A stretch of DNA of 64,000 nucleotides from Gaiellasilicea sp963730405 (GTDB lineage: Bacteria; Actinomycetota; Thermoleophilia; Gaiellales; Gaiellaceae): the NCBI GenBank assembly GCA_963730405.1, contig CAVSRW010000015.1, positions 58,214 to 122,213 of the forward strand. The letters are read 5' to 3'. Each line of letters begins with the position of its first letter. The stretch's first letter is position 1. This document shows, one piece after another, positions 50,706-60,549 of this stretch. The translations under genes were made by a program, and so were the position numbers. Below the pieces are notes generated by a model. That model searched no databases. It saw only the letters and a list, made by a program, of their open reading frames with translations, and was not told where the DNA came from.

Positions 50706-51395
50706 ATGCGGGTCGCGGCGCTCTGCGACGTGCACGGCAACCTGCCCGCGCTCGAGGCGGTTCTCGCCGAGCTGCGGTCGCTCGACGTCGACCGGATCGT
50801 CTGCGGCGGCGACGTCGTCGCAGGCCCGTTTCCGCAGGACTGCCTCGACCGGCTCCGCGACGTCGAGGCGGTGTTCGTTCGTGGGAATGCCGACCGCTAC
50901 TCGCCGCGGGCGCCGGAGGGCACCTGGGAGTGGCTCTCGGCTCAACTCGACGAAGCCGCCCACGAGTTCCTGCGCACGCTGCCGCTGTCCGTCTCGCTGG
51001 ACGGCGTGCTCTACTGCCACGGCTCGCCGCGCGACGACGACGAGATCCTGACCAGGGTCTCGCCCGACGAGCGCTTCCGGGCCGCGCTCGAAGGAGTCGA
51101 GGAGCGCGTCGTCGTCGGCGGGCACACGCACGTCCAGTTCGAGCGCGTCGTCGACGGGATCCGCTTCGTCAACGCGGGCAGCGTCGGCATGCCGTACGAG
51201 GGACGTCCGGGTGCGTTCTGGGCGCTGCTCGACGGCGGCGAGGTCGAGTTCCGCTCCACGCCGTACGCCGTCGACGCGGCCGCGGCGGCGATCCGCACGA
51301 CGACGTATCCGAGCGCGGAGCAGATGGCCGGCTGGCTGCTCGAGCCGGAGGATCCCGACGAGGTGTCTGCCTACTTCGAGAGCATTGCCACGTAG
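50706..51395 (+). CDS. Metallophosphatase family protein (YfcE/diadenosine tetraphosphatase-like)
   Basis: A 229-residue calcineurin-type metallophosphoesterase. Motifs: ALCDVHGNLPAL (DxH), CGGDVVAGPFPQ (GD), VRGNADR (GNxD/H), HGSPRDD and VVGGHTHVQFE (GHTH). Substrates range from cAMP to Ap4A. It starts one base after the helicase gene's stop region and overlaps the nth start by ten bases. Confidence 0.9.
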   Translation: MRVAALCDVHGNLPALEAVLAELRSLDVDRIVCGGDVVAGPFPQDCLDRLRDVEAVFVRGNADRYSPRAPEGTWEWLSAQLDEAAHEFLRTLPLSVSLDGVLYCHGSPRDDDEILTRVSPDERFRAALEGVEERVVVGGHTHVQFERVVDGIRFVNAGSVGMPYEGRPGAFWALLDGGEVEFRSTPYAVDAAAAAIRTTTYPSAEQMAGWLLEPEDPDEVSAYFESIAT

Positions 51396-52113
51396 CTTCG
51401 TCCGCGAGGCCCGCCGGGCGGTCGGGCGCCGGCGCGACCGGATCAGGCCGATCGTCGAGCGGCTCGCGGAAGCGCACGCCGACGCGAGGATCGCGCTCGA
51501 GTTCGGCAATCCGCTCGAACTGCTGATCTCGGTGATGCTCTCGGCGCAGACGACCGACGTGAACGTGAACCGTGTCACGGCGACCCTGTTCGAGAAGTAC
51601 AGACGCCCGGAGGACTACCTCGCCGTGCCGCGTGAGGAGCTGGAGCTGGACATCTACGCGACCGGCTTCTTCCGGCAGAAGGCGAAGTCGCTCCAGGGCG
51701 CCATGCGTGTGCTCCTCGACGAGTTCGGCGGCGAGGTGCCGCGGACGGTCGAGGAGCTGCTCCGGCTGCCTGGGGTGGCGCGGAAGACGGCGAATGTGGT
51801 CGCGGCCGAGCTCGGCAACCCACAGGGGGTCGTCGTCGACACGCACGTGCGCCGGCTCTCTCAGCGGCTCGGCCTGACCAAGCAGGAGGATCCGGTCAAG
51901 ATCGAGCGCGACCTGGCGAGGCTCGTGCCGCGCGAGGACTGGGGGCGCTTCCCGCACCTACTGATCTGGCACGGGCGCCGGATCTGCGATGCGCGGCGCC
52001 CGCTGTGCGAGGAGTGCGTGCTGGCCGACCTGTGCCCCTCGGCGCGAGTCTGGACAGAGCCGGCGGCCGGTGGGAGGATCGACTCGCCGCCATCACCGAG
52101 GAGGGGACGATGA
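51385..52113 (+). CDS. nth: Endonuclease III
   Basis: Nth removes oxidised pyrimidines and nicks abasic sites. The 242 residues contain the helix-hairpin-helix with the catalytic lysine (LPGVARKTANVVAAELG), the aspartate in VDTHVRRLSQRLG and the [4Fe-4S] cysteines CDARRPLCEECVLADLC (C-x6-C-x2-C-x5-C). A TTG at 51385, overlapping the previous stop, is the only start that keeps the N-terminal helix. The stop overlaps the next ATG. Confidence 0.93.
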   Translation: MPRSFVREARRAVGRRRDRIRPIVERLAEAHADARIALEFGNPLELLISVMLSAQTTDVNVNRVTATLFEKYRRPEDYLAVPREELELDIYATGFFRQKAKSLQGAMRVLLDEFGGEVPRTVEELLRLPGVARKTANVVAAELGNPQGVVVDTHVRRLSQRLGLTKQEDPVKIERDLARLVPREDWGRFPHLLIWHGRRICDARRPLCEECVLADLCPSARVWTEPAAGGRIDSPPSPRRGR

Positions 52114-52916
52114 AGCTTCGCCTGCTGCTGCTCGCGACCGCGCTGGGGCTGACGTTGACCGCGTCCGCGCACGCGGCCTACCCGAACTCGATCGCGTCGA
52201 CGGGCGACTCGATCACCCGCGCCTTCAACGACTGCTGGTTCCCGTACGTCGACTGCCCGTCGGCGTCGTGGACGACCGGGAGCTCGAGCTACTCGCACTA
52301 CCGCCGGATCCAGTCCGTGAACGTGGGCATCACCGGCCGTTCGTACAACCACGCAGCGTCTGGCGCCGACATGGCCGACCTTGCGGGGCAGGTGCAGGGC
52401 GTGATCGGCCGCGCCGCGCAGTACGTGACGATCCTGATGGGCGCGAACGACGTCTGCGCGTCGAGCGAGGCGGGCATGACGCCCGTCGGCGTCTTCCGCG
52501 ACCAGTTCGCGGCGGCGATGGCGTCGCTGTCGGCGGGGCTGCCCGACGCACGCGTCTTCGTCTCGAGCATCCCGGACATCCACCAGCTCTTCTCGCTCTA
52601 CCGGTACGACCTCGCGGCGAACTCCGTCTGGGCGATCGCAGGGATCTGCCAGTCGATGCTCGCGTACCCGTTCTCGAACCTCGCCGGCGACGTGGCGCGC
52701 CGCGCGCGCGTCCGCCAGCGCAACATCGACTACAACACGGTGCTCGCGGAGGTGTGTGCCTTCTACACGCGCTGCCGCTTCGATTCGAACGCCGTCTTCA
52801 ACACGGCGTTCGCGCGCAGCGACGTCACGACGCGCGACTACTTCCATCCGTCGGTGAGCGGGCAGGCGAAGCTGGCCGCGGTCACCTGGGGGCAGGTGAC
52901 GAGCTTCCTGCCCTAG
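52110..52916 (+). CDS. Secreted SGNH/GDSL hydrolase
   Basis: A 268-residue protein with a signal peptide (MKLRLLLLATALGLTLTASAHA) and the GDSL-type block I STGDSITRAF, block III MGANDV and block V DYFHPSVSGQ with the catalytic His. Cysteines are likely in disulfides, fitting export. Substrate (lipid, acetylated sugar or peptidoglycan) is unknown. A strong GAGGGGA lies before the ATG. Convergent with the zinc-ribbon/PAS gene, overlapping by 35 bases. Confidence 0.9.
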   Translation: MKLRLLLLATALGLTLTASAHAAYPNSIASTGDSITRAFNDCWFPYVDCPSASWTTGSSSYSHYRRIQSVNVGITGRSYNHAASGADMADLAGQVQGVIGRAAQYVTILMGANDVCASSEAGMTPVGVFRDQFAAAMASLSAGLPDARVFVSSIPDIHQLFSLYRYDLAANSVWAIAGICQSMLAYPFSNLAGDVARRARVRQRNIDYNTVLAEVCAFYTRCRFDSNAVFNTAFARSDVTTRDYFHPSVSGQAKLAAVTWGQVTSFLP

Positions 52917-53361
52917 CTCCGCGAGGAGAGCGCGACAGAACGCCGCCGTCCTCGTCGTAGGCGGGGAAGACGTCCGCGGTGACAGGCTTGACCTGGCCTG
53001 CCCGCGAGCGGAGCTCGAGCTGCTCGCCGAGGCGGCGGACGCCCCACTCGAGCGCGAATGCGATCGGGTTCTTCCCGGCCTCGAAGCCCTCGAGGCCGAA
53101 TGCCTCGACCACGTCCCTGCCCATCAACTCCTTGTCGCCGTAGCCGGTCAGCTCGAAGACGCCGCGCCCGGCGGCCAGGATGCGGCCGCTCTTGTCGCAG
53201 GCGACCAGGCCGGCAGTCGGCGGCGGGTAGTAGTCGTCGAGGATCTCGAAGAGGAAGCCGAAGCCGCAGCGCTCGCACGAGACGGCCTGCCGGAGCAGCC
53301 CCTGGCGGCCGTCGTCGTCGATCGAGCGGTTCTTGCAGTTCGGGCAGATGAAGAACGGCAC
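52882..53361 (-). CDS. Zinc-ribbon plus PAS domain protein
   Basis: The 159 residues begin with a four-cysteine zinc ribbon (CPNCKNRS and CERCGFG) and continue with a PAS-like fold, LVACDKSGRILAAGRGVFELTGYGDKELMGRDVVEAF. The end runs into Arg-rich sequence that overlaps the SGNH gene; the last strands of the PAS domain may be altered, and a late frameshift is possible. There is no output domain, so it may sense redox or ligand and act by binding a partner. trxB lies 33 bases away on the same strand. Confidence 0.75.
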   Translation of the reverse strand: MPFFICPNCKNRSIDDDGRQGLLRQAVSCERCGFGFLFEILDDYYPPPTAGLVACDKSGRILAAGRGVFELTGYGDKELMGRDVVEAFGLEGFEAGKNPIAFALEWGVRRLGEQLELRSRAGQVKPVTADVFPAYDEDGGVLSRSPRGARAGSSSPAPR

Positions 53362-53394
53362 GCTAGTGACCCAGCGCCCCAGGCGTGCGCGTGG

Positions 53395-54378
53395 TCAAGC
53401 GGGCGTGCTGTGCTCGCGAGGCGCCGTCAGCGCCGCCTCCGGGTGGCCCTCGTCCTCGGCGAGGAACCGCTCCGCGTCGAGCGCGGCGGCGCAGCCCGAG
53501 CCGGCCGCTGTGATCGCCTGGCGGTACACGTGGTCCTGCACGTCGCCCGAGGCGAACACGCCCGGGAGATTCGTCTCGGTCGTCTTGCCCTTCGTCACCA
53601 GGTAGCCGTTCTCGTCGTGGTCGAGCCAGTCGACGAACAGCTTCGTCGTCGGGTCGTGGCCGATCGCGACGAAGAGCCCGTCGGTCGGGTACTCGATCGT
53701 CTCGTCGGTCTCGACGTTGCGGAGCAGCACCCCGGTGAGCTTGCCGGTGTCGACGCCGAGCACGTCCTCGACGACGTACGGCGTCAGGATCTCGATCTTC
53801 TCGTGCGCCTTCACCCGGTCGACCATGATCTGCGAGGCCCGGAACTCGTGCCGGCGGTGGACGAGCGTGACCCTGGAGGCGAACTTCGTCAGGTAGAGCG
53901 CCTCTTCCATCGCCGAGTCGCCGCCGCCGACGACCACGACCTCGCGGTCGCGATAGAAGGCCGCGTCGCAGGTTGCGCAGTACGTGACGCCGCGCCCGTG
54001 GAGGGCGCGCTCCGACTCCAGCCCGAGCTGGCGCGCGGTCGCGCCGGTCGCGACGATGACCGTCCGGCCCTGATACTCCTCGTCGCCGACGTAGACCTTG
54101 AACGGCCGCTCCGAGAGGTCGACCCGGGTCACGTCGTCCGTGATGAAGTCGGTGCCGAAGCGGCCCGCCTGCGCGCGGAACTCGGCCATCATCTCCGGCC
54201 CCATCACACCGTCGCGGTACCCCGGGTAGTTCTCGACCTCGCTCGTGATCATCAGCTGGCCGCCCCAGTTGAACCCCTCGATCACGAGCGGGTTCAGGTT
54301 CGCCCGCGCGGCGTAGAGCGCGGCCGTGTAGCCCGCAGGGCCGCCGCCGATGATGATCACGTCACGAACGTCGCTCAA
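53395..54378 (-). CDS. trxB: Thioredoxin reductase
   Basis: A 327-residue NADPH-FAD reductase of thioredoxin. FAD loop VIIIGGGPAGYTAALYAARANL, redox pair CATCDA (CxxC) near residue 140, NADPH loop VVVGGGDSAMEEALYLTKF and the C-terminal GVFASGDVQDHVYRQAITAAGSGCAAALDAE. Divergent from the release-factor-like gene by 120 bases. Confidence 0.95.
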   Translation of the reverse strand: MSDVRDVIIIGGGPAGYTAALYAARANLNPLVIEGFNWGGQLMITSEVENYPGYRDGVMGPEMMAEFRAQAGRFGTDFITDDVTRVDLSERPFKVYVGDEEYQGRTVIVATGATARQLGLESERALHGRGVTYCATCDAAFYRDREVVVVGGGDSAMEEALYLTKFASRVTLVHRRHEFRASQIMVDRVKAHEKIEILTPYVVEDVLGVDTGKLTGVLLRNVETDETIEYPTDGLFVAIGHDPTTKLFVDWLDHDENGYLVTKGKTTETNLPGVFASGDVQDHVYRQAITAAGSGCAAALDAERFLAEDEGHPEAALTAPREHSTPA

Positions 54379-54465
54379 GTCGTACTCCTTCTCCGGGTCC
54401 AGGGCGTTATGCCCGTCACGATAGAGAACGAGTCGGAGGGTCGAGATGTTCCGCGCGCGGAGGCT

Positions 54466-54471
54466 TAGAAT
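54466..54471 (+). promoter_or_regulatory. Possible -10 element of the eRF1-like gene
   Basis: TAGAAT lies 28 bases before the ATG at 54499, in the divergent gap with trxB. No clear -35 box is seen. Confidence 0.35.
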
Positions 54472-54498
54472 CGGACTTCGTCAGGCAGAAAGGGCGAT

Positions 54499-55644
54499 AT
54501 GACGACTACGACTGTCAGCCTCGACGGCCTGCGGGAGCTCGCAGGCTTCCGCGCCCAGAACGGCTGCGCGATCTCGCTGTACGTCGACCTCGATCCGGCG
54601 ATCTCGCCGACGGCACGCGACACGACGACACGCGTCCACGCGATGCTCGACGTCGCGGCCAAGTCGCACGGCGCCACGCGCCACGATCTCGCGCACGAGG
54701 TCAAGAGCGGTTTGAAGGCCGATCTCGATCGGCTCTCCCAGTACTTCGAGGAGGAGTTCGACCGCGACGGCGCCCACGGGCTCGCCGTCTTCGCGGCGAG
54801 CCTCGACAACGTCTGGAGCGTGCTCGCGCTGCCATGGAAGGTCGCGGACGCGGCGCGTGTCGCGGACGACTTCCTGCTCAGCCCGCTCGTGCCGCTGATC
54901 GGTCGCGGCAACGGCGCCCTCGTCGCCGTCGTCGGACGCGAGCAGGGGCGCGTGCTCGCGCTCCGCGGCGGCAGGCTCGAAGAGGTCGCGGATCAGACCG
55001 AGGAGACACTGGGCAGGCACGACCAGGGAGGCTGGTCGCAGGCCCGGTACCAGCGGCATCTCGAGAACCTCGACCTCAGTCACTACAAGGCGGTGGCGGA
55101 GGAGCTCGAGCGGTCGTACCGGAGGCTGGGGCGCCCGCGGATCGTCGTGGTCGCGGGCGACGGGACGCGTGCGGAGTTCGCGGAGGTCCTGCCGGCCGAG
55201 CTCGAGGACGCGGTGATCGGCTGGACGAGCGCCGAGGCGCACGCGTCCGCCGCGGCGCTGAGCGAGGTCGTGCAGCCGTTCGTCGACGCGTGGCGCGCCG
55301 AGCAGGAGACCGAGGTGCTCGAGCGCTGGCGGGAGGAGGTCGGCAAGAACGCGCTCGGCTCCTCCGGCTGGGCGGACACGCTCGAGGCTGCGTCGGACGG
55401 CAGGGTCGAGGTGCTGCTCCACCAGGCCGGCGTGCAGCGCGACGGCTACCGCTGCCCCGCGTGCGGGCGCGCGGCGGCGACCGCAACCACCTGCCCGCTC
55501 GACGGGACGACGATGGAGCACCGCGACGACGGGCTCGACCTCGCCGTCCGCCTCACGCTCGCGTACGGGGGCGACCTGCTCGCCCTCGAGGGCCGCCGCG
55601 ACCTCGACCCGGTCGAGGGCATCGGCGCAATTCTGCGTTTTTAG
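54499..55644 (+). CDS. Bacterial eRF1-like protein (baeRF family)
   Basis: A 381-residue homologue of archaeal/eukaryotic release factor eRF1. The N-terminal SLYVDLDPAIS and the central fold match the family. The peptidyl-tRNA hydrolysis loop reads GGWSQARYQRH at residue 177: where eRF1 has GGQ, here a Gln appears two positions later, as in Vms1-like factors that release stalled peptides. The C-terminus has a zinc-ribbon-like CPACGRAAATATTCPLDG. This suggests ribosome rescue, unproven. A terminator hairpin follows. Confidence 0.85.
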   Translation: MTTTTVSLDGLRELAGFRAQNGCAISLYVDLDPAISPTARDTTTRVHAMLDVAAKSHGATRHDLAHEVKSGLKADLDRLSQYFEEEFDRDGAHGLAVFAASLDNVWSVLALPWKVADAARVADDFLLSPLVPLIGRGNGALVAVVGREQGRVLALRGGRLEEVADQTEETLGRHDQGGWSQARYQRHLENLDLSHYKAVAEELERSYRRLGRPRIVVVAGDGTRAEFAEVLPAELEDAVIGWTSAEAHASAAALSEVVQPFVDAWRAEQETEVLERWREEVGKNALGSSGWADTLEAASDGRVEVLLHQAGVQRDGYRCPACGRAAATATTCPLDGTTMEHRDDGLDLAVRLTLAYGGDLLALEGRRDLDPVEGIGAILRF

Positions 55645-55649
55645 CGCAA

Positions 55650-55680
55650 GATGCGCATCCGCCTGAGGCGGACGCACATC
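55650..55680. terminator. Imperfect 14-bp hairpin after the eRF1-like gene
   Basis: GATGCGCATCCGCC pairs 12 of 14 bases with GGCGGACGCACATC around TGA. It lies between two convergent genes and is related in sequence to the hairpin at 22349. Confidence 0.65.
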
Positions 55681-55749
55681 GCGCGAAGACCCCTGAAGGG
55701 GGCCGCCCGCGGCCCCAAAGACTGCAGACGCAGCCGCGTCGAGGCTGCC

Positions 55750-56916
55750 TCAGGCCGCGTCGATCGCGCGCAGCTGCTCGCCGAGCTCGGGCGCCTGCAA
55801 TGCCTGCGGCTGCTCGAGCACCGGGTTCAGCTCCGGGAGCTCCTTGTCGGAGACGACGTACGCGTCCAGCTTGCGCGCCGTCGGGAGGAGCCGCTTCTCG
55901 AGCGAGCCGACGGTGTCGTTGAAGGCTCCGACGGCTCCCTTGAGGCTGTTCCCGATCTTGTTGAGGTGCCCGCCGACGATCCCGAATCGCTCGTACAGCT
56001 CGCGTCCGAGAGCCTGGATCTCACGGGCGTCCTTGGCGACGCTCTCCTGCTGCCACCCGTAGGCGATCGACTGCAGGAGGACGATGAGGGTGGTCGGAGA
56101 GGCGACGTGCACCCGCGAGCGGACGCCGGTCTCCACGAGCGAGGGATCCTGCTCCCACGCTGCGCGAAAGAAGCCCTCGTCGGGGAGGAACATGACCACG
56201 TAATCGGGACTGTCTCCGAACTCCTTGTAGTAGTTCTTCGAGCTCAGCTTGACCATGTGCTCGCGCACCTGGCGCGCGTGCGAGGCGAGGTGGGCGGCGC
56301 GCTCGGCCTCGTCGGTCGTCTCGATCGAGTCGAGATATGCGGCCAGCGGCACCTTGGCGTCGACGATGACCACCTTCCCCCCGGGAAGCCGCACGACGAG
56401 GTCGGGGCGCAGCCGCCCGTCGTCGGTGACCGCAGTGACCTGCTGGTCGAAGTCGCAATACGGGAGCATCCCGGCGAGCTCGACGACGCGCTTGAGCTGG
56501 ATCTCGCCCCAGCGGCCCCGGACGTGCGGTGTCCGGAGCGCAGTCGCGAGCGAGGAGGTCCGTTCGCTCAGCTGCGAGAGCTGCTCGCCGAGAGCGCCGT
56601 ACGCGCGCTCTCGCGCGAGCTCGAGCGTCCGAACCTGGCCGTCGACCTTCTCCAGCGACTCCTTCAACGGCTTCACGTATCCCGTGAGCTTGGACTCGGC
56701 GATCTCCAGGAACGCCGAGCTGTTCGCCTGGTACGCGTCGGCGGAGGCCGCGCGGACGGCCGTCACGACCTTCTCGTCGAATGAGCGGCGCTCGACGTCG
56801 AGCTCCGCGCGCGTGCCCGCCAGCTCGCGCTCGACCACGCCGAGGCGCCGCGACGCGAACAGCCAGACGCCGATGCCGCCCAGCGCGAGTCCGAGGATGA
56901 GAGCGAGAATGACCAT
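55750..56916 (-). CDS. rmuC: DNA recombination protein RmuC
   Basis: RmuC-family proteins limit recombination between short repeats. The 388 residues start with a membrane anchor (VILALILGLALGGIGVWLF), a coiled-coil region to about residue 130, and the nuclease-like domain with RGRWGEIQLKRVVELAGM, DFDQQVTAVTDDGRLRPDLVVRLPGGKVVIVDAKVPL (the restriction-like core) and YVVMFLPDEGFF. The ATG at 56916 was chosen over a longer frame. Divergent from the DUF3105 gene. Confidence 0.93.
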   Translation of the reverse strand: MVILALILGLALGGIGVWLFASRRLGVVERELAGTRAELDVERRSFDEKVVTAVRAASADAYQANSSAFLEIAESKLTGYVKPLKESLEKVDGQVRTLELARERAYGALGEQLSQLSERTSSLATALRTPHVRGRWGEIQLKRVVELAGMLPYCDFDQQVTAVTDDGRLRPDLVVRLPGGKVVIVDAKVPLAAYLDSIETTDEAERAAHLASHARQVREHMVKLSSKNYYKEFGDSPDYVVMFLPDEGFFRAAWEQDPSLVETGVRSRVHVASPTTLIVLLQSIAYGWQQESVAKDAREIQALGRELYERFGIVGGHLNKIGNSLKGAVGAFNDTVGSLEKRLLPTARKLDAYVVSDKELPELNPVLEQPQALQAPELGEQLRAIDAA

Positions 56917-56977
56917 CGGGCCGACGAACGGTAGAGATCGCGTCGGACAGCATCCGAATCGGTACGATCGCTCGCCG

Positions 56978-57676
56978 ATGGCCAGGAAGGATCGCGTCCC
57001 CAATCCGCCCAAGCGGCCCCAGGCGCCGCAACGGCGCACGACGCCGTCGGGCCCGCGCGACGCAGGCAAGCAGCGCCGACTCATCTACATCCTGGCCGCG
57101 ACGGGCCTGATCGGCCTCGCCGTCGTCCTCGGCGTGTTCTTCCTCGCCGGCGGTGGCGACGACGATCTCGCGTCGACGATGGAGTCGGCCGGGTGCCAAC
57201 TGAGGACGGTGCCGGCGCAGGTCGGTGACCACACGGCGGAGCTCGACGCGACCTCGGACCCGAAGTGGAACACCGATCCGCCGACGAGCGGCCCGCACTA
57301 TCCCATCCCGGCGGTCTACGGCGAGTACGACTCGCCGCTGAAGATCGCGCAGGTCGTCCACAACCTGGAGCACGGCGCCGTTTTCGTCCTCTACGGCCCG
57401 CAGGTGCCGGACGAGACCGTGCAGCAGCTGCGCGACTTCTACAGCGAGGACACGACCGGGGTCCTGCTCGCGCCGTACCAGAAGCTCGGCGACGAGATCG
57501 CGCTCGGCGCGTGGACCGTGCCGGACGACTTCGAGGCCGGCGACACGAACGGCACCGCCTACCTGGCCACCTGCCAGGACTTCGACGAGGGGGCGTTCTC
57601 GAGCTTCCGCGATGAGCTCCGCTTCCGCGGCCCCGAGCGGTTCCCGCCGGACTCGTTAGAGCCCGGCGGCGCCTAG
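56978..57676 (+). CDS. DUF3105 family membrane-anchored protein
   Basis: A 232-residue protein with a basic N-terminal tail, one helix (about 34-54, YILAATGLIGLAVVLGVFFL) and an extracellular DUF3105 domain: the SGPHYPIPAVYGEY and VVHNLEHGAVFVLYGP motifs identify it. Function is unknown; it is typical of actinobacteria. tRNA-Leu begins seven bases after its stop. Confidence 0.9.
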   Translation: MARKDRVPNPPKRPQAPQRRTTPSGPRDAGKQRRLIYILAATGLIGLAVVLGVFFLAGGGDDDLASTMESAGCQLRTVPAQVGDHTAELDATSDPKWNTDPPTSGPHYPIPAVYGEYDSPLKIAQVVHNLEHGAVFVLYGPQVPDETVQQLRDFYSEDTTGVLLAPYQKLGDEIALGAWTVPDDFEAGDTNGTAYLATCQDFDEGAFSSFRDELRFRGPERFPPDSLEPGGA

Positions 57677-57683
57677 TCCACCC

Positions 57684-57768
57684 GCCGGGGTGGCGGAACT
57701 GGCAGACGCGGCCGACTTAAAATCGGCCGGCCCTCAGGGCCGTGCGGGTTCGACTCCCGCCCCCGGCA
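57684..57768 (+). tRNA. tRNA-Leu (anticodon TAA)
   Basis: The acceptor stem GCCGGGG pairs with CCCCGGC. The anticodon stem-loop is GCCGA CTTAAAA TCGGC, with anticodon TAA. The long variable arm (GGCCCTCAGGGCC) marks a leucine tRNA, and the T-arm GCGGG TTCGACT CCCGC is standard. Discriminator is A; CCA is not encoded. Confidence 0.97.
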
Positions 57769-57816
57769 TCGTGTTGGCCCGCAGGGTGCACGGGCAGAGC
57801 CCGCGCACCCGCGAAG

Positions 57817-57923
57817 ATCCCTGAAGGGTCGCTTCGCTCCCGGGCTTGCCGGCGCAGGAGCGGCATCGCCGCTCCCGCAGATCCGTGCAGAGGTCCCTCG
57901 AAGAGTCGCTTCGCTCCCGGGCT
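57817..57923. repeat. Two direct copies of a 30-base sequence after tRNA-Leu
   Basis: TCCCTGAAGGGTCGCTTCGCTCCCGGGCT-like sequence occurs at 57817-57846 and 57893-57923, differing at only a few bases, separated by 46 bases. The second lies directly before the dehydrogenase start. The 188-base gap holds no gene I can support. The GAAGGG word also occurs at 55687. Confidence 0.7.
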
Positions 57924-57956
57924 GGTCGTGAAGACGAGGTGCGTACACTTGCCGCC

Positions 57957-59242
<1,286 letters not shown>

Positions 59243-59243
<1 letters not shown>

Positions 59244-59653
59244 TGCGCGTGATGGACAGAGTGCGCGACGCGATGGTCGTCGATCCGCCCCAGCTCGACG
59301 GCAGCGCGAGCGCGCAGGAGGCCGGTGAGGCGCTCGTCCGGCCGGAGGTGCGCGCCGTCTTCGTCAGCGACGGCGGCCGCTTCCTCGGCGTCGTGACGCG
59401 CAAGACGCTCGTCCGCGAGATCGTCGCCGCCGGGCGCGACCCCCGTGGGACGCAAGTGCGCGAGATCGCCGAGGTCGCCCTGAACACGATCGGCTCCGAG
59501 CTGCCGCTCGACGAGGCGTTCCGCTTCCTCGAGGAGCACGATCTCGAGCGGGTCGCGGTGCTCGAGGAGGGCCGGCTCGTCGGCGTCCTCTCGCGGGCCG
59601 TGCTCCAGCGCCGGCTGGCCGAGGACGAGCCGCCGGCCGACGACGAGGCCTAG
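59243..59653 (+). CDS. CBS domain pair protein
   Basis: 136 residues with two CBS domains (VRDAMVVDPPQLDGSASAQEAGEAL to GVVTRKTLVREIV, and TIGSELPLDEAFRFLEEHDLERVAVLEEGRLVGVLSR). CBS pairs bind adenine nucleotides and gate partner enzymes; here it is coupled by a one-base overlap to the dehydrogenase, so energy-state control of that enzyme is a reasonable guess. Confidence 0.88.
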
Positions 59654-59655
59654 TA

Positions 59656-60549
59656 CTAGCAGCAGGTGTAGGCGCCCGGCGGCGCCGCTCCCTCCTCCGG
59701 CTCGGGCAGCTCGGCCGCGGCGAGCGCGGCCCCGTGGAGGATGTCGCGCTCGCTCGCCACGATCGCGTCGAGGCCGTAGGTGTCGAGGATCTCCGACAGG
59801 ATCGCCGCACCGGCGACGATCACGGGCGCCCGCCCGGGCTCGACGATCCGGGCCCGCTCCTCCACCGTCAGCGCTGCAAGTCGCGCCGTCTGCTCGGCGA
59901 CGGCCTCTCGCGAGAGCTCGTGGCCGTGGATCCGCTCCGGGTCGTACTGCTCGAGACCGAGGTCGAGGGCGGCGATCGTCGTCACCGTTCCCGCGACGCC
60001 GACCGCGCGTGCGGGTCGTGCCTGCGGCAGGAGACCGCGCACGTGCGCCCGGATCGCGTCGACGTCCTCGCCGTAGCGCTCCGTCATCCGCACGCAGCCG
60101 ACGTCGAGGCTGTCGCGCAGGTCGCCGCCGACGACCTGCACCTCGGTCGAGCCGCCGCCGATGTCCGCGACGAGGGTGCCCGAGTCCAGCGCGCCGATGC
60201 CGCGCAGCGTCAGCTCCGCCTCCTCGTCGCCGCTCAGCAGCCGGGTCGTGAAGCCGTAGCTCCACTCGATCTCGCCGAGGAAGGCCTCGCCGTTCTCGGC
60301 GTCGCGAACCGCGCTCGTCGCGATGCAGAGCGTTCGCTCGGCGCCGAGCGACTCGAGCTCGCGCCGGTAGGCGGAGAGGACGTTGCGGACGCGGGCGATC
60401 GGGACGGGGAGGAGGCGACGCCGCTCGTCGACGCCCTCGCCGAGGCGGGTGATCTCGAGCCGGCGGACGACCTCGTCGAGCGTGCCGTTCGCGTCCGCGA
60501 CCAGCAGCCGGGTCGAGTTCGTGCCGAGGTCGACCGCCGCGACCCTCAC
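59656..60549 (-). CDS. ppx: Exopolyphosphatase / pppGpp phosphohydrolase (Ppx/GppA)
   Basis: A 297-residue ASKHA-fold enzyme. The phosphate loops are AAVDLGTNSTRLLVAD and LVADIGGGSTEVQVVGG; the family's GVAGTVTTIAALDL is also present. It lacks the C-terminal HD domain of enterobacterial Ppx, as in short actinobacterial forms. Its start overlaps the next minus-strand gene's stop, and it converges on the CBS gene two bases away. Confidence 0.92.
   Translation of the reverse strand: MRVAAVDLGTNSTRLLVADANGTLDEVVRRLEITRLGEGVDERRRLLPVPIARVRNVLSAYRRELESLGAERTLCIATSAVRDAENGEAFLGEIEWSYGFTTRLLSGDEEAELTLRGIGALDSGTLVADIGGGSTEVQVVGGDLRDSLDVGCVRMTERYGEDVDAIRAHVRGLLPQARPARAVGVAGTVTTIAALDLGLEQYDPERIHGHELSREAVAEQTARLAALTVEERARIVEPGRAPVIVAGAAILSEILDTYGLDAIVASERDILHGAALAAAELPEPEEGAAPPGAYTCC

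Noticed and set aside
47766..51578. 1,270-codon minus-strand open frame opposite the addA-like gene
   Set aside because: Same shadow pattern; it crosses several unrelated plus-strand genes.
57684..57956. CRISPR-like repeats after tRNA-Leu
   Set aside because: Only two imperfect copies, no regular spacers and no cas genes.
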